Below are positions 1-5,521 of a stretch of DNA of 5,574 bases, one piece after another; within the stretch, counting starts at the first letter, position 1, and each line of letters starts with the position of its first letter. Made by a program: the position numbers and the translations under genes. The notes below the pieces were generated by a model. The model saw nothing but the letters and a program-made list of their open reading frames with translations. It made no database searches and was not told the origin of the DNA. The stretch comes from an uncultured Mailhella sp. (GTDB lineage: Bacteria; Desulfobacterota; Desulfovibrionia; Desulfovibrionales; Desulfovibrionaceae), in the NCBI GenBank assembly GCA_905192935.1, contig CAJJMX010000120.1, positions 1 through 5,574 on the forward strand. The letters are read 5' to 3'.

Positions 1-2
1 GA

Positions 3-34
3 AAAAAGGCCGCCCTTGTGAGGGCGGCCTTTTT
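3..34 (-). terminator. Bidirectional rho-independent terminator after nifS
   Basis: The stem arms are GGCCGCCCT (8-16) and AGGGCGGCC (21-29) around a TGTG loop. They are flanked by A2-7 on one side and T30-34 on the other, so the A and T runs extend the stem and give a U-tract on either strand. It lies 28 bases past the nifS stop codon and so most likely ends the nifU-nifS transcript. Because it is symmetrical, it could also stop a plus-strand transcript arriving from outside the window. Confidence 0.9.
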
Positions 35-61
35 GCATGTCGCACGCCTGACGGGCGGCGG

Positions 62-1240
62 CTACTTCTTCAGAAAGCTGGCGAAGGGAGAAATGGCACG
101 CAGATTGCTCACGATGCCGGGCATCACTTCGATGACGCGGTCGATTTCTTCCTGAGTGTTGTAGCGGCTCAGGCTGAAGCGCACGGAGCCGTGGGCGTAG
201 TTGAACGGAACGCCCATGGCGCGCAGCACATGGGAGGGCTCAAGGCTGCCCGAGGTGCAGGCGGAACCGGAGCTTGCGCAGATGCCGTACTGATCGAGCT
301 GGAGCAGAAGCGCCTCGCCTTCCACGCCTTCAAAGGAGATGTTGAGGGTGTTGGGCAGACGGTGTTCCTGATCGCCGTTGATCTTGCAGTGAGGAATGGC
401 GGCAAGCAGACCGGCCTGCAGACGGTCGCGCAGGGCGGAAACCTGCGTGCGCTCCGTGTCCATGTTGGCTGCGGCGAGTTCGCAGGCCTTGCCGAGACCG
501 ATGATGTAGGGCACGTTCTCGGTTCCGGCGCGGCGGCCGCGTTCCTGATGACCGCCCTTGAGGTAGGGACGGAAGCGGGTGCCGCGACGCACGTACAGAG
601 CGCCGATGCCCTTGGGGGCGTGGAGCTTGTGGCCGGAAAGGGCCAGGTAGTCGATGGGCAGCCTGGCAAGGTCGATGACTTCCTTGCCCACGGCCTGAAC
701 GGCGTCCACATGGAGCTGAACACCGTGAGCCTTCACGATTCTGGCCACGTCTTCAATGGGGAAGATGGTGCCGGTTTCGTTGTTGGCGTACATCATGGAG
801 ACGAGCGCCGTGTCGGGACGGATGGCGCGCTCGAGTTCCTCAAGATTCAGGCGGCCCTTGTCGTCCACGCCGAGCCAGGTCACTTCATAGCCCTTGTCCT
901 CAAGGTAGTGACCATAGGCGAGCACGGCGGAATGTTCAACCTTGGTGGTGATGACGTGGCGCTTGTCGGGCTGGGTCTCCGTGGCGGAATACCAGGCGGA
1001 GTTGTCGGACTCGGAACCGCAGGACGTGAAGATGATTTCTTCCGGATCGGCATTGAGGATTCCGGCCACCTGAGCGCGGGCCTTCTGGATGTAATGACCC
1101 ATCTGTCCGCCGAAGGTATGCATGCTGGAGGCGTTGCCGTAAAGCGGGCCGAAGGCGGGCATCATGGCTTCCACGACTTCGGGAGCGACCCTCGTCGTGG
1201 CGTTGTTGTCGAGATAGATCACATCAGTAACTTCAGCCAT
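62..1240 (-). CDS. nifS: Cysteine desulfurase NifS (class I, IscS/NifS type)
   Basis: A PLP enzyme that converts L-cysteine to L-alanine and holds the released sulfur as a persulfide for Fe-S cluster assembly on its partner NifU, in the cytoplasm. The 392 residues are full length for the family. Visible landmarks are YLDNNATT near residues 9-16, the PLP-stacking histidine in VEHSAV (H103), NNETG (153-157), the PLP ring and phenolate contacts in HVDAVQ (D179, Q182), the PLP-binding lysine in SGHKLHAPKG (K205), RAGTEN (237-242), and the catalytic cysteine in SGSACTSG (C328). I start it at the ATG at 1240 because GGAGG (1247-1251) lies six bases upstream; an in-frame ATG at 1258 would add six residues unlike the family. 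The start follows the nifU stop after one base (TGA-c-ATG), so the two genes are almost certainly translationally coupled. No other nif gene is visible, so a housekeeping Fe-S role is inferred. Confidence 0.96.
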   Translation of the reverse strand: MAEVTDVIYLDNNATTRVAPEVVEAMMPAFGPLYGNASSMHTFGGQMGHYIQKARAQVAGILNADPEEIIFTSCGSESDNSAWYSATETQPDKRHVITTKVEHSAVLAYGHYLEDKGYEVTWLGVDDKGRLNLEELERAIRPDTALVSMMYANNETGTIFPIEDVARIVKAHGVQLHVDAVQAVGKEVIDLARLPIDYLALSGHKLHAPKGIGALYVRRGTRFRPYLKGGHQERGRRAGTENVPYIIGLGKACELAAANMDTERTQVSALRDRLQAGLLAAIPHCKINGDQEHRLPNTLNISFEGVEGEALLLQLDQYGICASSGSACTSGSLEPSHVLRAMGVPFNYAHGSVRFSLSRYNTQEEIDRVIEVMPGIVSNLRAISPFASFLKK

Positions 1241-1241
1241 G

Positions 1242-2078
1242 TCATGCCTCCACAACATTGATGGCGGGGTCCACCTGCTCGCGCAGGGTCTTTTCCACCA
1301 GATTCTTCAGCGTCAGCTGGCTGGCGCTGCAACCGGAACAGGCGCCGCGAAGAGCCACGATGACGTTGGTTCCGTCCACATCCACAAGCTCGATGGTGCC
1401 GCCGTCGAGGGCGAGGCGGGGAGCAATGTCCTCATTGATGATGGTCATGACCTTCTGCATGCGCTGCACGTTGGTCATGCGGGGAACGGGACGGATTTCC
1501 TCGAGAGGCTTTTCCATGGCGTGCAGCTTGTCGAGAATGGACTGGATGTCGTCCTTGCAGCTGCCGCAGGCGCCGCCGGCCTTGATGAAGTCGGTCACTT
1601 CCTCAACGGTGGTGAGGTTGTTTTCCTTGGCGACCTTGATGATCTGCAGGTCGGTCACGCCGAAGCACTTGCACACGAGACGGCCTTCTTCGGCCTGAGA
1701 CTTGGAGGGAAGCCCCTTCCAGTGACGGACGGCATCCTCAAGAGCCTCTTCTCCCATGACGGAGCAGTGCATCTTTTCCTTGGGAAGGCCGCCGAGGTAG
1801 TCGGCGATTTCCTTGTTCGTCAGCTTGGCGGCCTCGTCCATGTGCTTGCCCTTGATGAGCTCGGTCAGAGCGGAGCTGGAGGCAATGGCGCTGGCGCAGC
1901 CGAAGGTCTGGAACTTGGCGTCTTCGATGATGCCCTGGTCGTTGACCTTCAGCATGAGCTTGAGGGCGTCGCCGCAGGCCAGGCTGCCGGCCTCACCTAT
2001 GACGTTGGCATCTTCGAGCACGCCCGCGTTGCGGGGATGCAGGAAGTGGTCACGGACAGTCTCGGTATATTCCCACAT
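1242..2078 (-). CDS. nifU: Fe-S cluster assembly scaffold NifU (three-domain)
   Basis: Modular scaffold on which NifS-derived sulfur and iron are built into [2Fe-2S] or [4Fe-4S] clusters for transfer to apoproteins. All three domains of classical NifU are present in 278 residues. The N-terminal IscU-like scaffold (about 1-125) has C35 followed by G-D (D37), C61 and C105. The central BFD/ferredoxin-like domain (about 132-185) has C136-x-C138 and C171-x-x-C174 for a permanent [2Fe-2S] cluster. The C-terminal Nfu domain (about 205-278) has C247-S-G-C250. Every expected cysteine is intact. The ATG at 2078 is chosen because AGGAG (2086-2090) lies seven bases upstream and MWEYTETVRDHFLHPRNAG is the usual N-terminus; an in-frame ATG at 2156 would translate through the leader hairpin. 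NifU with NifS and no nitrogenase genes fits the general Fe-S system of Desulfovibrio-like and epsilonproteobacterial lineages (family knowledge). Confidence 0.96.
   Translation of the reverse strand: MWEYTETVRDHFLHPRNAGVLEDANVIGEAGSLACGDALKLMLKVNDQGIIEDAKFQTFGCASAIASSSALTELIKGKHMDEAAKLTNKEIADYLGGLPKEKMHCSVMGEEALEDAVRHWKGLPSKSQAEEGRLVCKCFGVTDLQIIKVAKENNLTTVEEVTDFIKAGGACGSCKDDIQSILDKLHAMEKPLEEIRPVPRMTNVQRMQKVMTIINEDIAPRLALDGGTIELVDVDGTNVIVALRGACSGCSASQLTLKNLVEKTLREQVDPAINVVEA
1247..1251 (-). promoter_or_regulatory. nifS ribosome binding site inside nifU end
   Basis: On the minus strand this reads GGAGG, six bases before the ATG at 1240. It lies inside the last codons of nifU (V-V-E-A-stop). 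It decides the nifS start in favour of 1240 over 1258 and implies that ribosomes ending on nifU feed nifS. Confidence 0.8.
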
Positions 2079-2095
2079 GGTTATACTCCTGATAT

Positions 2096-2120
2096 GCGAA
2101 GTCGGCCCGGGGCCCTTCGC
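2096..2120 (-). promoter_or_regulatory. GC-rich hairpin in nifU leader, just upstream of RBS
   Basis: Read on the minus strand, GCGAAG (2120-2115) pairs perfectly with CTTCGC (2101-2096). Inside it GGCC (2114-2111) pairs with GGCC (2107-2104) around a three-base loop, leaving a two-base bulge, so ten base pairs in total. It ends six bases before the AGGAG (2086-2090) of nifU. No U-run follows on the minus strand, so it is not an ordinary intrinsic terminator. It may be a leader structure affecting translation, an mRNA-stabilising 5' end, or a protein-binding dyad; the sequence does not say which. The rest of the 242-bp gap (2079-2320) holds no convincing ORF, no clear terminator for the upstream gene, and only a weak candidate promoter (TGGACA at 2173-2168, 16 bp, TAACCT at 2151-2146). 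Confidence 0.45.
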
Positions 2121-2320
2121 GTTTTCTTCAAGTGTTTTCACAGCAAGGTTAATCACTTTCCGGCCAATGTCCAGAATCGTCCGGGCAAGTTCTGAAAATC
2201 CTTTGCTCCTCGCTTCGCATGCGTGCGGGCTGACGCGGCTTTCACAGTCTGAGAGAGAATGTCGGGAGATTCTGAGGGACGGCGGAAGATTGTCGGCATA
2301 AACGCGCTGCGGTCATTCCG

Positions 2321-2872
2321 TCAGGACGGGACCTTTCCGATCTCAAAGGGCTTTTGAAGGCCGAACCAGAACTGAAACGCCTTGTCCCACTCCGCAAAGG
2401 AAGGGACGGTTTCATCTCTCGGTGCATCCGGAGGCAGGGCGTTGCCTTTGAGGTCGATTTCGTTGTTCGCCAGTTCCTGCACCCAGCCGTGGAAGAAGTC
2501 GAGCGCCCGGCGGAAGTTCTGATCCGAGGAAAGCTCGTTCAGCCGTTCTTCAAATTCGGCGGATCCGGGACGGATTCCCGTTTTTTCCCCGAGCCAGTGA
2601 AAAATGACATCTCTCGAGCGCTCCATGGAAACGTTCCTTCCCTGGAGCTTTTCGAGTATTTCGGCAAGTTCCGGCTCTTCGATGCGGGAACGGGAGACGA
2701 AGTTTTCAGGCACGGAGAGCACGGCGTCCAGATCCTCGACGCTCAGCTCCCGTTCCGGTGACGACTGCATGGGGGAGTCGTCCTGGGAGTCGGCATCCTC
2801 CAGAAAGTAGAATCGCAGCCAGTGTTCATAGCGCATGGCCTTCAGAAAAAGCTCGGCAAAGGATTCCGGCAT
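2321..2872 (-). CDS. Conserved-looking hypothetical protein, acidic, 183 residues
   Basis: I do not recognise this family. The ATG at 2872 is chosen because AAGGAG (2880-2885) lies seven bases upstream. The open frame runs 36 codons further to 2980, but that part is proline- and arginine-rich and has no comparable RBS. The product is hydrophilic, with many Glu and Asp, no signal peptide, no membrane segment and no cysteine, so it is probably a cytoplasmic, mostly helical protein. Visible parts are an aromatic helix at 1-24 (FAELFLKAMRYEHWLRFYF), an acidic low-complexity linker at 25-45, a helix rich in Glu and Leu at 62-77, helices around 84-137 with repeated Trp/Phe (FHWLGEKTG, ALDFFHGWVQEL), and a C-terminal FAEWDKAFQFWFG segment (159-171). 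It is co-directional with nifU 242 bp downstream, with no obvious terminator between, so it may share a transcript. That proximity alone does not establish a role in Fe-S assembly. Confidence 0.75.
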   Translation of the reverse strand: MPESFAELFLKAMRYEHWLRFYFLEDADSQDDSPMQSSPERELSVEDLDAVLSVPENFVSRSRIEEPELAEILEKLQGRNVSMERSRDVIFHWLGEKTGIRPGSAEFEERLNELSSDQNFRRALDFFHGWVQELANNEIDLKGNALPPDAPRDETVPSFAEWDKAFQFWFGLQKPFEIGKVPS

Positions 2873-3034
2873 GGTTGTTCTCCTTGGCATGAAGTTCCCG
2901 GCAGGGATACGGTTCTTTTCCCGGGACGGAGCTCTCATGTCAAGCGGGGGCGGGGAAAATCTTTTCAGTCTGCCTCTCATGCGTTCCGAAGGCGGAGCTT
3001 ATGCGGCATGAAGGGCGTAATGATGCAGAAGTGG

Positions 3035-3058
3035 CGCAGTTTTTCCCGGAAGACTGCG
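3035..3058. repeat. Imperfect inverted repeat upstream of the cyclohydrolase gene
   Basis: CGCAGT (3035-3040) is the exact reverse complement of ACTGCG (3053-3058). Pairing can continue inward through 3041-3044 against 3049-3052 with two A-T and two G-T pairs, leaving a CCCG loop. It lies upstream of the candidate promoter at 3095-3126, so it is more likely an operator-type dyad or chance than a leader structure. No T-run follows that would make it a terminator. Confidence 0.3.
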
Positions 3059-3094
3059 GAGGCATGGGAAGGAACGCCGGAGTGCGGGGCGCGC

Positions 3095-3126
3095 TTGCCA
3101 TTTGTCTGCAGCTTTGGCACTATAAA
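3095..3126 (+). promoter_or_regulatory. Candidate promoter for the cyclohydrolase-hflX transcript
   Basis: TATAAA (3121-3126) lies 23 bases before the ATG at 3150 and would start a short leader that still contains the RBS AAGGGGG (3138-3144, five bases before the ATG). The best -35 match, TTGCCA (3095-3100), is 20 bp away, longer than the usual 16-18, so the pairing is doubtful. The -10 part is the more credible half. Confidence 0.35.
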
Positions 3127-3149
3127 AAGACTTCACCAAGGGGGTTACG

Positions 3150-3743
3150 ATGGATTTTCTTCCCATCAGACGCGCTCTTCTGAGCGTGACGCATAAGGAC
3201 GGACTCGCGGAATTCGCCGCATTTCTCCACAAGAAGGGCGTTGAGCTGGTTTCCACCGGCGGCACCATGAAATTTCTGAAGGAACAGGGGCTTCCCGTGA
3301 CCGCCGTGAGCGAGGTCACCGGTTTTCCCGAAATCCTGAACGGTCGCGTGAAGACGCTGAATCCGCGTATCCACGGCGGCATTCTCGCCAACAAGGACGT
3401 GCCTGAACATATGAAGACGCTTGAGGAACTCGACATCAAGCCCTTCGATCTCGTGGTCGTGAACCTGTACGACTTCAAGTCCGCGCTGGAAAAGCATCTC
3501 GATCCCGCCGCCATGGTGGAGGAAATCGACATCGGCGGCCCCTGCCTGCTGCGCGCCTCCTCCAAGAACTTCAACAGCATTCTGGTGCTTTCCGATCCTT
3601 CCTACTATGCCGAGGCCATGGAAGAGATCGAGAAGGGCGGCGTGAGCCTTGAATTCCGTCGCCGCATGGCCGCCGCGACCTTCCGCACTACCTCCAACTA
3701 CGACGACATGATCGCCACCTGGATGGCCGGAGGCGTACAATAG
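3150..3743 (+). CDS. purH: Stand-alone IMP cyclohydrolase (N-terminal PurH domain only)
   Basis: Catalyses the last step of de novo purine synthesis, ring closure of FAICAR to IMP. The 197 residues correspond to the MGS-like IMP cyclohydrolase half of bifunctional PurH (normally around 510-530 residues). The phosphate-binding STGGT is at 35-39. Residues matching known cyclohydrolase active-site positions are K68 in RVKTLNP, Y107 in VVNLYDF, D127 in EIDIGG and K139 in LLRASSKN. The protein ends just after the segment that normally joins to AICAR transformylase (RMAAATFRTTSNYDD), and no transformylase sequence follows; the downstream frame is HflX. This is therefore a natural single-domain enzyme rather than a frameshifted purH, and the formylating step must be encoded elsewhere. 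RBS AAGGGGG sits five bases before the ATG. The TAG stop overlaps the proposed hflX start. The symbol purH covers only half of the usual product. Confidence 0.93.
   Translation: MDFLPIRRALLSVTHKDGLAEFAAFLHKKGVELVSTGGTMKFLKEQGLPVTAVSEVTGFPEILNGRVKTLNPRIHGGILANKDVPEHMKTLEELDIKPFDLVVVNLYDFKSALEKHLDPAAMVEEIDIGGPCLLRASSKNFNSILVLSDPSYYAEAMEEIEKGGVSLEFRRRMAAATFRTTSNYDDMIATWMAGGVQ
3729..3733 (+). promoter_or_regulatory. RBS placing the hflX start at the AUA codon (3740)
   Basis: GGAGG, a strong Shine-Dalgarno core, lies six bases before the ATA at 3740-3742 and within the final codons of the cyclohydrolase gene (A-G-G-V-Q). No ATG, GTG or TTG in the hflX frame is at a suitable distance. Together with the conserved-looking reading frame beginning right after it, this is the main support for initiation at AUA. 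Confidence 0.65.
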
Positions 3744-5503
3744 CCGCCCGGGTCGAAGGCAATACCGCCGGTCTGAAACCCAGTGAGCTGAAGGCTCTCA
3801 ACAGACTGGGACAGCGTCGCTACTCGCCGCAGGGAGGTTACAGCTCCGAGCAGGCGAGAGAGCTTGCGGCGCTGTCCCGTCTGCTTTCCCGCCAGATAGG
3901 TCTTGCGCTGGACAGACAGGGGCGGGTGAACATGGTCATCGTCGGGGATGCCTCCTCCATTCTCATTCCCGAACTTCCCCATGTGCGTACCGGCGCCGGC
4001 CGTCTGCGCGGTCTGCGTCTTCTGCATACGCATCTTGTTCCCGAAGGTCTTTCCCATGAAGACCTCATGGACCTTCTTTTTCTGCGTCTCGATTCCGTGA
4101 GCGTGCTTACCGTGGACGAGTGGGGGCAGCCCGGCATGTTTCAGAGCGCGCATCTCATGCCGCCTGCGCCGGGTCAGGAGGATTCCGGCTATCAGGTGGG
4201 CGAGATGCTGCCGTGGGACCGTGTGGATACCGATTTCACGGTACAGGCGGAAACCCTGGAAGAAGAGTTCGGCCGCGTCATCGACGATGCCGTGAGCACG
4301 GGGGAAAAGGACGAAGGCGAGCGGGCCGTGCTGGTTTCCGTGTCTCTGGAACCCCGCGCGGTGCAGGAGCGCCATCTTGCCGAGCTTTCCGAACTGGCCC
4401 GTACCGCAGGCGTGAAGGTGACGGGCTCCATGATCCAGCGTGTGGCCGCCATTCATCCCAGGCACATCCTGGGACGTACCAAGCTGGCCGAACTGGAGGT
4501 CCTTGCGCTTCAGGGACAGGCTTCTCTCGTCATCTTCGATGGAGAGCTGAGTCCGGCGCAGCTCAACAGCCTTTCGGAGCTGACGGAACGCCGGGTCATG
4601 GACAGGACGCAGCTTATTCTCGATATTTTTGCCAGGCATGCCGTCACGCGGGCGGGCAAGCTTCAGGTGGAGATGGCGCAGCTTCAGTATTCTCTGCCGC
4701 GTCTTGCCGGACGACATCGTTCTCTGGACCGCCTTGCGGGCGGTATTTTCGGCAACAAGGGCCGGGGTGAAACCAAGCTTGAGCTGGAACGCCGCCGCAT
4801 CCGTGAGCGCATCACGCGCATACGCAAGGATCTTGAGGAGCTCAGAAGACAGCGCTTTCATACCCGGGCACGCCGGGCCCGGCAGGGTCTGCCTCTGGCC
4901 GCGCTGGTGGGCTATACCAATGCCGGAAAATCGACGCTGCTCAATGCCCTGACGAAGGCCGATGTGCTGGCGGAAAACAAGCTTTTCGCCACGCTCGACC
5001 CCACGACGCGCCGTCTGCGCTTTCCCAGAGAACGGGAACTTGTGCTGGCCGATACCGTGGGTTTCATACGATCCCTGCCCAAGGAACTCACCGAGGCCTT
5101 CCGGGCCACGCTGGAAGAGCTGGATGCCGCTGACCTGCTCATTCATGTGGTGGATGCGTCGCATCCTGAGAGGGATCAGCAGATGGAATCCGTGGAGCGG
5201 ATTCTGGCGGAAATGGAGCTTCAGGGCGTTCCGCGCATCACGCTCCTGAACAAGTGGGACGCCGTTCCGGTAAGCGAGAGGGTTCCGCTTCTTCTCGACA
5301 GACCGGATGCCATACCCGTTTCCGCGCTGACGGGTTCGGGACTGGAAAAGGCTGCGGCCGCCATTGAACGGCTGATGTTCGACGAGGGGGCGTGGCAGCG
5401 CCGCGATCCGCAGAGCTGGGAAGAATTTGAAAAGCGAGGCAAGGCAAGGAAAAAGCGCGCCGAAGAGGAAAAAAGACTTGACGATACCGAGCCTTTTCGA
5501 TAA
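3740..5503 (+). CDS. hflX: Ribosome-splitting GTPase HflX, extended N-terminus, AUA start
   Basis: GTPase that binds the large subunit and splits stalled or idle 70S ribosomes, notably under stress (known for HflX). With the start at 3740 it has 587 residues against about 426 in E. coli; the excess is mostly an N-terminal extension (1 to about 193). Next come the HflX N-domain (about 194-301, including HPRHILGRTKLAELE and DRTQLILDIFA), the HflX-specific stretch GGIFGNKGRGETKLE (334-348), a charged coiled-coil linker (about 350-383), and the G domain with G1 GYTNAGKST (391-399), G2 ATLDPTT (417-423), G3 DTVGF (438-442), G4 NKWD (504-507) and G5 SAL (528-530). The Lys/Glu-rich tail ends at 587. 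The first standard starts are GTG 3926 and ATG 3932, but the 62 upstream codons are open and encode GNTAGLKPSELKAL and DRQGRVNMVIVGD, which match what I recall of deltaproteobacterial HflX. The start is thus inferred as AUA, coupled to the upstream TAG. The gene call is certain; the start is less so. Confidence 0.93.
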   Translation: MAARVEGNTAGLKPSELKALNRLGQRRYSPQGGYSSEQARELAALSRLLSRQIGLALDRQGRVNMVIVGDASSILIPELPHVRTGAGRLRGLRLLHTHLVPEGLSHEDLMDLLFLRLDSVSVLTVDEWGQPGMFQSAHLMPPAPGQEDSGYQVGEMLPWDRVDTDFTVQAETLEEEFGRVIDDAVSTGEKDEGERAVLVSVSLEPRAVQERHLAELSELARTAGVKVTGSMIQRVAAIHPRHILGRTKLAELEVLALQGQASLVIFDGELSPAQLNSLSELTERRVMDRTQLILDIFARHAVTRAGKLQVEMAQLQYSLPRLAGRHRSLDRLAGGIFGNKGRGETKLELERRRIRERITRIRKDLEELRRQRFHTRARRARQGLPLAALVGYTNAGKSTLLNALTKADVLAENKLFATLDPTTRRLRFPRERELVLADTVGFIRSLPKELTEAFRATLEELDAADLLIHVVDASHPERDQQMESVERILAEMELQGVPRITLLNKWDAVPVSERVPLLLDRPDAIPVSALTGSGLEKAAAAIERLMFDEGAWQRRDPQSWEEFEKRGKARKKRAEEEKRLDDTEPFR

Positions 5504-5506
5504 ATA
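5478..5506 (+). promoter_or_regulatory. Candidate tRNA-Glu promoter overlapping hflX stop
   Basis: TTGACG (5478-5483) is separated by exactly 17 bp from TAAATA (5501-5506), whose first three bases are the hflX TAA stop. A start about seven bases further on would give a leader of roughly nine bases before the tRNA at 5522, which suits a tRNA gene. The -35 matches five of six consensus positions, but the -10 only three, so read-through from hflX is a fair alternative; no terminator lies between. Confidence 0.4.
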
Positions 5507-5521
5507 ACACCAACACACCAT

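Larger units (their letters stand above)
2873..3149. other. Divergent intergenic region between the two gene groups
   Basis: This 277-bp segment separates the leftward hypothetical gene from the rightward cyclohydrolase gene and should hold both promoters. I see no convincing gene in it. It contains an imperfect dyad at 3035-3058 and a TATAAA box at 3121. A perfect TTGACA on the minus strand (2943-2938) has no recognisable -10 at 16-18 bp. Short repeats are present (CTCTCATG at 2932 and 2974; CGGAGCT at 2927 and 2993), too short to interpret. Confidence 0.6.

Noticed and set aside
2127..2142. An FNR/CRP-type site (TGTGA-N6-TTGAA on the minus strand) upstream of nifU
   Set aside because: Only one half-site matches and the second is degenerate, so this is within chance in an A/T-rich stretch.
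191..2195. Two long plus-strand open frames (about 356 and 318 codons) opposite nifS and nifU
   Set aside because: They are shadows of clearly identified genes on the other strand, with the Gly/Val/His-rich composition expected of antisense frames and no recognisable domain.
2316..2331. A short dyad (CCGTC-AG-GACGG) over the stop of the hypothetical gene as a terminator
   Set aside because: The stem is short, the perfect pairing leaves only a two-base loop, and no U-tract follows on the minus strand.
2938..2943. A perfect TTGACA -35 on the minus strand upstream of the hypothetical gene
   Set aside because: The hexamers at 16-18 bp spacing (around GAAAAG) do not resemble a -10, so I do not call a promoter.
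3115..3130. A sigma-54-like TGGCAC before the cyclohydrolase gene
   Set aside because: The -24-type element is there, but no TTGC follows at the required -12 spacing; the sequence is TATAAAAAGA instead.
2822..3196. A 124-codon plus-strand open frame across the divergent intergenic region
   Set aside because: It overlaps the start of the hypothetical gene on one side and the cyclohydrolase start on the other, lacks a good RBS, and shows no recognisable protein pattern.
3741..3926. A programmed frameshift fusing the cyclohydrolase to HflX
   Set aside because: The two are unrelated enzymes with intact ends, no slippery sequence stands out near the TAG, and the GGAGG before ATA explains the junction more simply.
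3698..5521. A 607-codon open frame on the minus strand opposite hflX
   Set aside because: It is antisense to an unmistakable HflX. Its composition (rich in His, Arg, Gln, Gly) is typical of a shadow frame in GC-rich DNA, and no family motif is visible.
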